A DNA stretch of 60,034 bases from a virus. The notes below the pieces were generated by a model, which made no database searches, was not told where the DNA came from, and saw only the letters and a list, made by a program, of their open reading frames with translations. The position numbers were made by a program, and so were the translations under genes. This document shows, one piece after another, positions 57,576-60,034 of this stretch; the first letter of the stretch is position 1; each line of letters starts with the position of its first letter. Location of the stretch: IMG/VR virus record IMGVR_UViG_3300045049_000120, positions 1 to 60,034 of that record; one strand, written 5' to 3'.

Positions 57576-57896
57576 ATGAGTGACGAAGAAGATCAGAAGG
57601 TTGGTCGGGGGATGGGCAACCATCCATATGTCAAGGCGCTGATGGTGGCAGGCTGGAAGAATAAATGCCCTTCCTGTGGCAACGAAAATAACTGGGGAAT
57701 TGCCACGCATCAAGAATGGCCACCCGGAAACGTCGTGATAGTGAAGCCGTTCTTGTATGCCGAAATTGAAGGGCAAGAAGACTCGGACAATGTCGGGAAA
57801 ATGAGCGTTATCCCGATAGTCTGTGATAACTGCGGGTTTCTGATGCTTTACTCAGAGGCGCATTTGAAACGAATGGTTGCAAAAAATCATGAGTAA
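57576..57896 (+). CDS. Zinc-ribbon protein downstream of cI, prophage B
   Basis: 106 residues. CPSCGNENNWGI and CDNCGFLML give two Cys pairs flanking a hydrophobic core. Cotranscribed with cI and overlapping the next gene by eight bases. Genes here are often exclusion or lysogen-fitness functions; the exact role is unknown. Confidence 0.68.
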   Translation: MSDEEDQKVGRGMGNHPYVKALMVAGWKNKCPSCGNENNWGIATHQEWPPGNVVIVKPFLYAEIEGQEDSDNVGKMSVIPIVCDNCGFLMLYSEAHLKRMVAKNHE

Positions 57897-58485
57897 TGTG
57901 TCCCACCTTTGGGAGATGGGGAAGAAACCTCGACAGCCTGTGAAGACACCACAGCCGGCCGCCGAGGTTGTGCAAGATCTGGCATCCGCTGATAATGGAG
58001 GCATGAGCACCGCACCGACACGCGAAGAGATTGATGCCAAACTCGCCGCAAACGTGGCCGAGGTGAAGGCCGTTGCGTCCGAGATGCGCGCGGAAATGAC
58101 AGCATTGCGAGCCGACAACCAGGCGCAGTTTGCGGCACTGAACGCGACTATGGCGAGCATGCAATCTTTCCTTGAGGCGCAGGCGGCTAAGACAGAAGCT
58201 GGTTTTGCGACCCTAGCAGCTCGCGTTGAGGGGTCTGAAAAGAGTCTGGCTGCAAAGATTGATGGCGTGGAAAAGGGCGTCGAGGGCAAGATAGACGGCC
58301 TCAAGTCATCGATGACGACGATGCAATGGGTTGCAGGCATCGTGGCTGCCTTGGTGGCTGTGTGGATCGGCTATCTGCAGCTCAAGCAGGCCGAAGCCCC
58401 GCCGACTGCACCTCAGTCTGGGCCACCTGTGATCATCAACAATCTTCCCCCTGGCTCCGCGCCCAGCGTACCCGCTAAGAAATAA
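57889..58485 (+). CDS. Coiled-coil membrane protein, partner of zinc-ribbon gene
   Basis: 198 residues from the ATG inside the end of the previous gene; a later ATG at 58,003 with GGAGG close by is possible. Residues about 45-145 form a long coiled coil with repeats of about 20 residues. A single transmembrane helix follows (WVAGIVAALVAVWIGYLQL), then a Pro-rich tail of 30 residues. Topology suggests a membrane-anchored cytoplasmic sensor or scaffold acting with the zinc-ribbon protein. Confidence 0.65.
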   Translation: MSNVSHLWEMGKKPRQPVKTPQPAAEVVQDLASADNGGMSTAPTREEIDAKLAANVAEVKAVASEMRAEMTALRADNQAQFAALNATMASMQSFLEAQAAKTEAGFATLAARVEGSEKSLAAKIDGVEKGVEGKIDGLKSSMTTMQWVAGIVAALVAVWIGYLQLKQAEAPPTAPQSGPPVIINNLPPGSAPSVPAKK

Positions 58486-58505
58486 CCCGCTTCGGCGGGT
58501 TTTTC
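58484..58505 (+). terminator. Terminator after cI operon, prophage B
   Basis: AACCCGC-TTCG-GCGGGT followed by TTTTC. Ends the cI/zinc-ribbon/coiled-coil operon. Confidence 0.85.
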
Positions 58506-58615
58506 ATTTCCGGTCCCCTCTACCGCTACAAGCCGGCTCTGGGCGATTCATTGTTATCCGTATGCGGGTTGCTGTTATCCGCTTTGTGGTTGCGGCGTGC
58601 GGCATCATGCCCGCG

Positions 58616-58960
58616 ATGGAGAACCTTGCACAAAGACTCAAGAGCGAGCGCGAGAAGCGTGGCCTATCACAGTGGGACTTAGCAACGCGCGCCGGCGTGG
58701 GGCAGTCCACCATCGCATCACTTGAGCGGGATCCGAACCGGAGTACCACGAAGCTGGTCCAGATTGCGCGGGCGTTGAACGTGACCCCGCAATGGCTTGA
58801 GACCGGTAAAGGCCCCAAGGATCCACCTCCATCCTCCAGCACCCCATACGTAGCCGCCGACTCGATCGAGGACCTGGCAGACAAGATGATCGATAAAGGC
58901 GCTGCCGAGTGCGCCAAGTTCTTCGACCTGGTGCTGCAGCGGATCTCCGGACGCAAATAG
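58616..58960 (+). CDS. XRE-family regulator 1
   Basis: 114 residues from the ATG of MENLAQRLKSEREKRG; two earlier in-frame ATGs (58,562 and 58,607) are possible. Classical XRE HTH (GLSQWDLATRAGVGQSTIAS LERD) with a helical C-terminal 50 residues. It lacks an S24 domain. It is separated from cI by a terminator and must have its own promoter. Confidence 0.72.
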   Translation: MENLAQRLKSEREKRGLSQWDLATRAGVGQSTIASLERDPNRSTTKLVQIARALNVTPQWLETGKGPKDPPPSSSTPYVAADSIEDLADKMIDKGAAECAKFFDLVLQRISGRK

Positions 58961-58992
58961 CGCAGCAGCCTATGGCCGGCGCGGCTTCCCGA

Positions 58993-59010
58993 TATCAACA
59001 AAACTTGATA
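58993..59010. promoter_or_regulatory. Inverted repeat operator before XRE regulator 2
   Basis: TATCAA (58,993-58,998) and TTGATA (59,005-59,010) form a perfect dyad with six bases between. The half-site AACTTGATAC recurs after the gene at 59,383-59,392. A likely autoregulatory site of the second XRE protein. Confidence 0.55.
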
Positions 59011-59074
59011 CCGAACACTACTATTTGCCATTGCTGCTGACGTGGGTTTTCCGTAGGATCGCGGTGTGGCAGGA

Positions 59075-59377
59075 ATGGTGGAGCGGCTGCGCGAGCTGAA
59101 GCAGAAGCGGCGCGTGACCGCAAAGGAAATCGCAAAGGCTAGCGGCGTCTCGCCGCAGACCGTATACGGCTGGCTCGCAGGAAAAGTGCCTAGAAGCAAG
59201 CATTTAGCAAGCGTCGCGTCATTTCTTGGCGTGACCACCGACTACCTCGTGCACGGCGACCAGGCCGGCCCGCGCAGTGAGCTCATTCAGGAACTGCGCG
59301 CCTGCGTGCCGCAGCTCACAACTTCCCAGCTGATCGTGCTCTTGATGATGGCGCGCGAGCTGGCCCGCAAAAACTGA
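59075..59377 (+). CDS. XRE-family regulator 2
   Basis: 100 residues from the ATG, or 103 from a GTG at 59,066. HTH: RVTAKEIAKASGVSPQTVYG WLAGKVP. Short helical C-terminus. Flanked on both sides by TTGATA sites. It is the third HTH regulator on the plus strand of this immunity region. Confidence 0.72.
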   Translation: MVERLRELKQKRRVTAKEIAKASGVSPQTVYGWLAGKVPRSKHLASVASFLGVTTDYLVHGDQAGPRSELIQELRACVPQLTTSQLIVLLMMARELARKN

Positions 59378-59476
59378 CCCCAAACTTGATACGCTTCAGG
59401 GTTCCCACCCGGGCGGCATCTTTCCTGTGGTGGTAGCCTATTTCTGTCATAAACGACACGCTGAGCGGCGATCACC

Positions 59477-59653
59477 ATGAATACCAAGTCCAAAGACCAA
59501 GAATCCCAGAACCCCGGCCAATCCAAGCAAGCCCTCGTACGCCAGGATCTCGAAGCGCTTCTGGCCAATCTCAATAGCTTCGAGGCGGCGATGAGAGGAT
59601 GTATCTCCCGCCTACGAGAGGACATCCTTACAGCTGCCGTGCATCACGGCTGA
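59477..59653 (+). CDS. Small helical protein before early promoter B
   Basis: 58 residues (MNTKSKDQESQNPGQSKQ then ALVRQDLEALLANLNSF). Polar N-terminus and one amphipathic helix. Followed at once by a terminator. Unknown function. Confidence 0.55.
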   Translation: MNTKSKDQESQNPGQSKQALVRQDLEALLANLNSFEAAMRGCISRLREDILTAAVHHG

Positions 59654-59659
59654 TCCACC

Positions 59660-59682
59660 AAGGCCGCGTCTGCGGCCTTTTT
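59660..59682 (+). terminator. Terminator before early promoter B
   Basis: AAGGCCGC-GTCT-GCGGCCTT followed by TTT. It isolates the regulator genes from the early operon. Confidence 0.85.
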
Positions 59683-59767
59683 CACGCCTTCTGCAACATC
59701 CCCGCCACAACTTCCCATCCAGACGCCTGAAATCTTCAGCCGGCTGTGTCTTCGCACGTCTCGAAAA

Positions 59768-59816
59768 TTTAGCAAAGTAAATTTCTATTGACAGGATAAA
59801 TTTAGCAAACTAAATT
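59768..59816 (+). promoter_or_regulatory. CI-controlled early promoter (pL equivalent), prophage B
   Basis: TTGACA (59,788-59,793), 17-bp spacer, TAAATT (59,811-59,816). CI sites TTTAGCAAAGTAAA (59,768-59,781) and TTTAGCAAACTAAA (59,801-59,814) lie before and over the promoter. The predicted start is about 20 bases before the structured RNA homology. Confidence 0.82.
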
Positions 59817-59823
59817 ATTGACA

Positions 59824-60034
59824 ACAGCGGACTAAACTCTGCACCGATCCTTAACAAGCCGTAGCACGACGGAACCCGCCCAGCCGAGAAGAGGGCGGCA
59901 CCACGGCACACACGACCGGATGCGCGATGCAGGAGGCACGAGGCTAACCCTGCATCGGTGGCAAGGGCCTTAACGCAGGATGGGGTGTGTGGCGGGGTGA
60001 GAAAGAATTTCAAGCAGAAACCCATTAGGGCGTG
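59824..60034 (+). ncRNA. Large structured phage RNA, copy 2 (partial)
   Basis: From 59,846 to the window end this matches 14,003-14,191 without gaps, with only two changes (59,868 and 59,907). Stems CCGCCC/GGGCGG and GATGCAGG/CCTGCATC are intact. It lies at the same place relative to the CI-controlled early promoter as copy 1, although promoters and operators differ. The 3' part is outside the window. Confidence 0.75.

Noticed and set aside
1-60034. CRISPR array, insertion sequence or transposase
   Set aside because: No regular direct-repeat/spacer array and no transposase-like protein with flanking inverted repeats was found on reading both strands.

Overview
The window is almost wholly prophage DNA: two complete-looking temperate phages lie head to tail in the same orientation. 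I call them prophage A (left edge of the window to about 25,417; its left end is outside) and prophage B (about 25,395 to beyond 60,034; its right end is outside). The host is probably a betaproteobacterium: base composition is GC-rich, and one phage protein ends in an H-NS DNA-binding motif (TWSGRGRRP) of the kind common in that class. I cannot name the genus. No clear host gene is visible.

Prophage A has a P22-like short-tail morphogenesis module on the minus strand (1-8,926): tail/head-completion proteins gp10-like and gp4-like, coat, scaffold, portal, terminase and a phage GroES-like co-chaperonin. Next come a Q-like late regulator with its late promoter, a DUF1064 nuclease, lambda-type P and O replication genes with iterons inside O, CII and Cro. 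The plus strand carries the S24-type CI repressor, an exported protein, and a long early operon (14.4-25.4 kb) with exonuclease, RecT, an H-NS-tailed protein, a zinc-hook ATPase, many small overlapping genes, excisionase and integrase.

Prophage B has the same plan but a contractile-tail (myovirus) morphogenesis module. From 26 to 51 kb it holds two exported proteins, a spanin/holin/endolysin cassette, an acyltransferase, tail fibre, baseplate, tape measure, a frameshifted tail chaperone pair, tube, sheath, neck, capsid, portal and terminase. Its regulatory end (51-60 kb) mirrors A: Q and late promoter, RusA instead of DUF1064, P, O with iterons, an added C5 cytosine methyltransferase, CII, Cro, CI, then a zinc-ribbon plus coiled-coil membrane pair and two further XRE regulators.

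The junction at 25,326-25,555 holds a 23-bp tRNA-Ser 3' end flanked by paired GCCCCAAAT integrase arm sites. This suggests both phages used one tRNA-Ser attachment site.

The strongest novel signal is a long, strongly structured untranslated element directly downstream of the CI-controlled early promoter of A (about 13,978-14,440). It recurs in B (from about 59,824 to the window edge) with 187 of 189 visible bases identical from the first shared base, although the two immunity regions differ. I interpret it as a large phage RNA, with early-operon antitermination as one possible role. Other signals: covarying hairpins after both late promoters, near-identical repressor cleavage domains on unrelated HTH domains with different operators, and a five-repeat methyltransferase.
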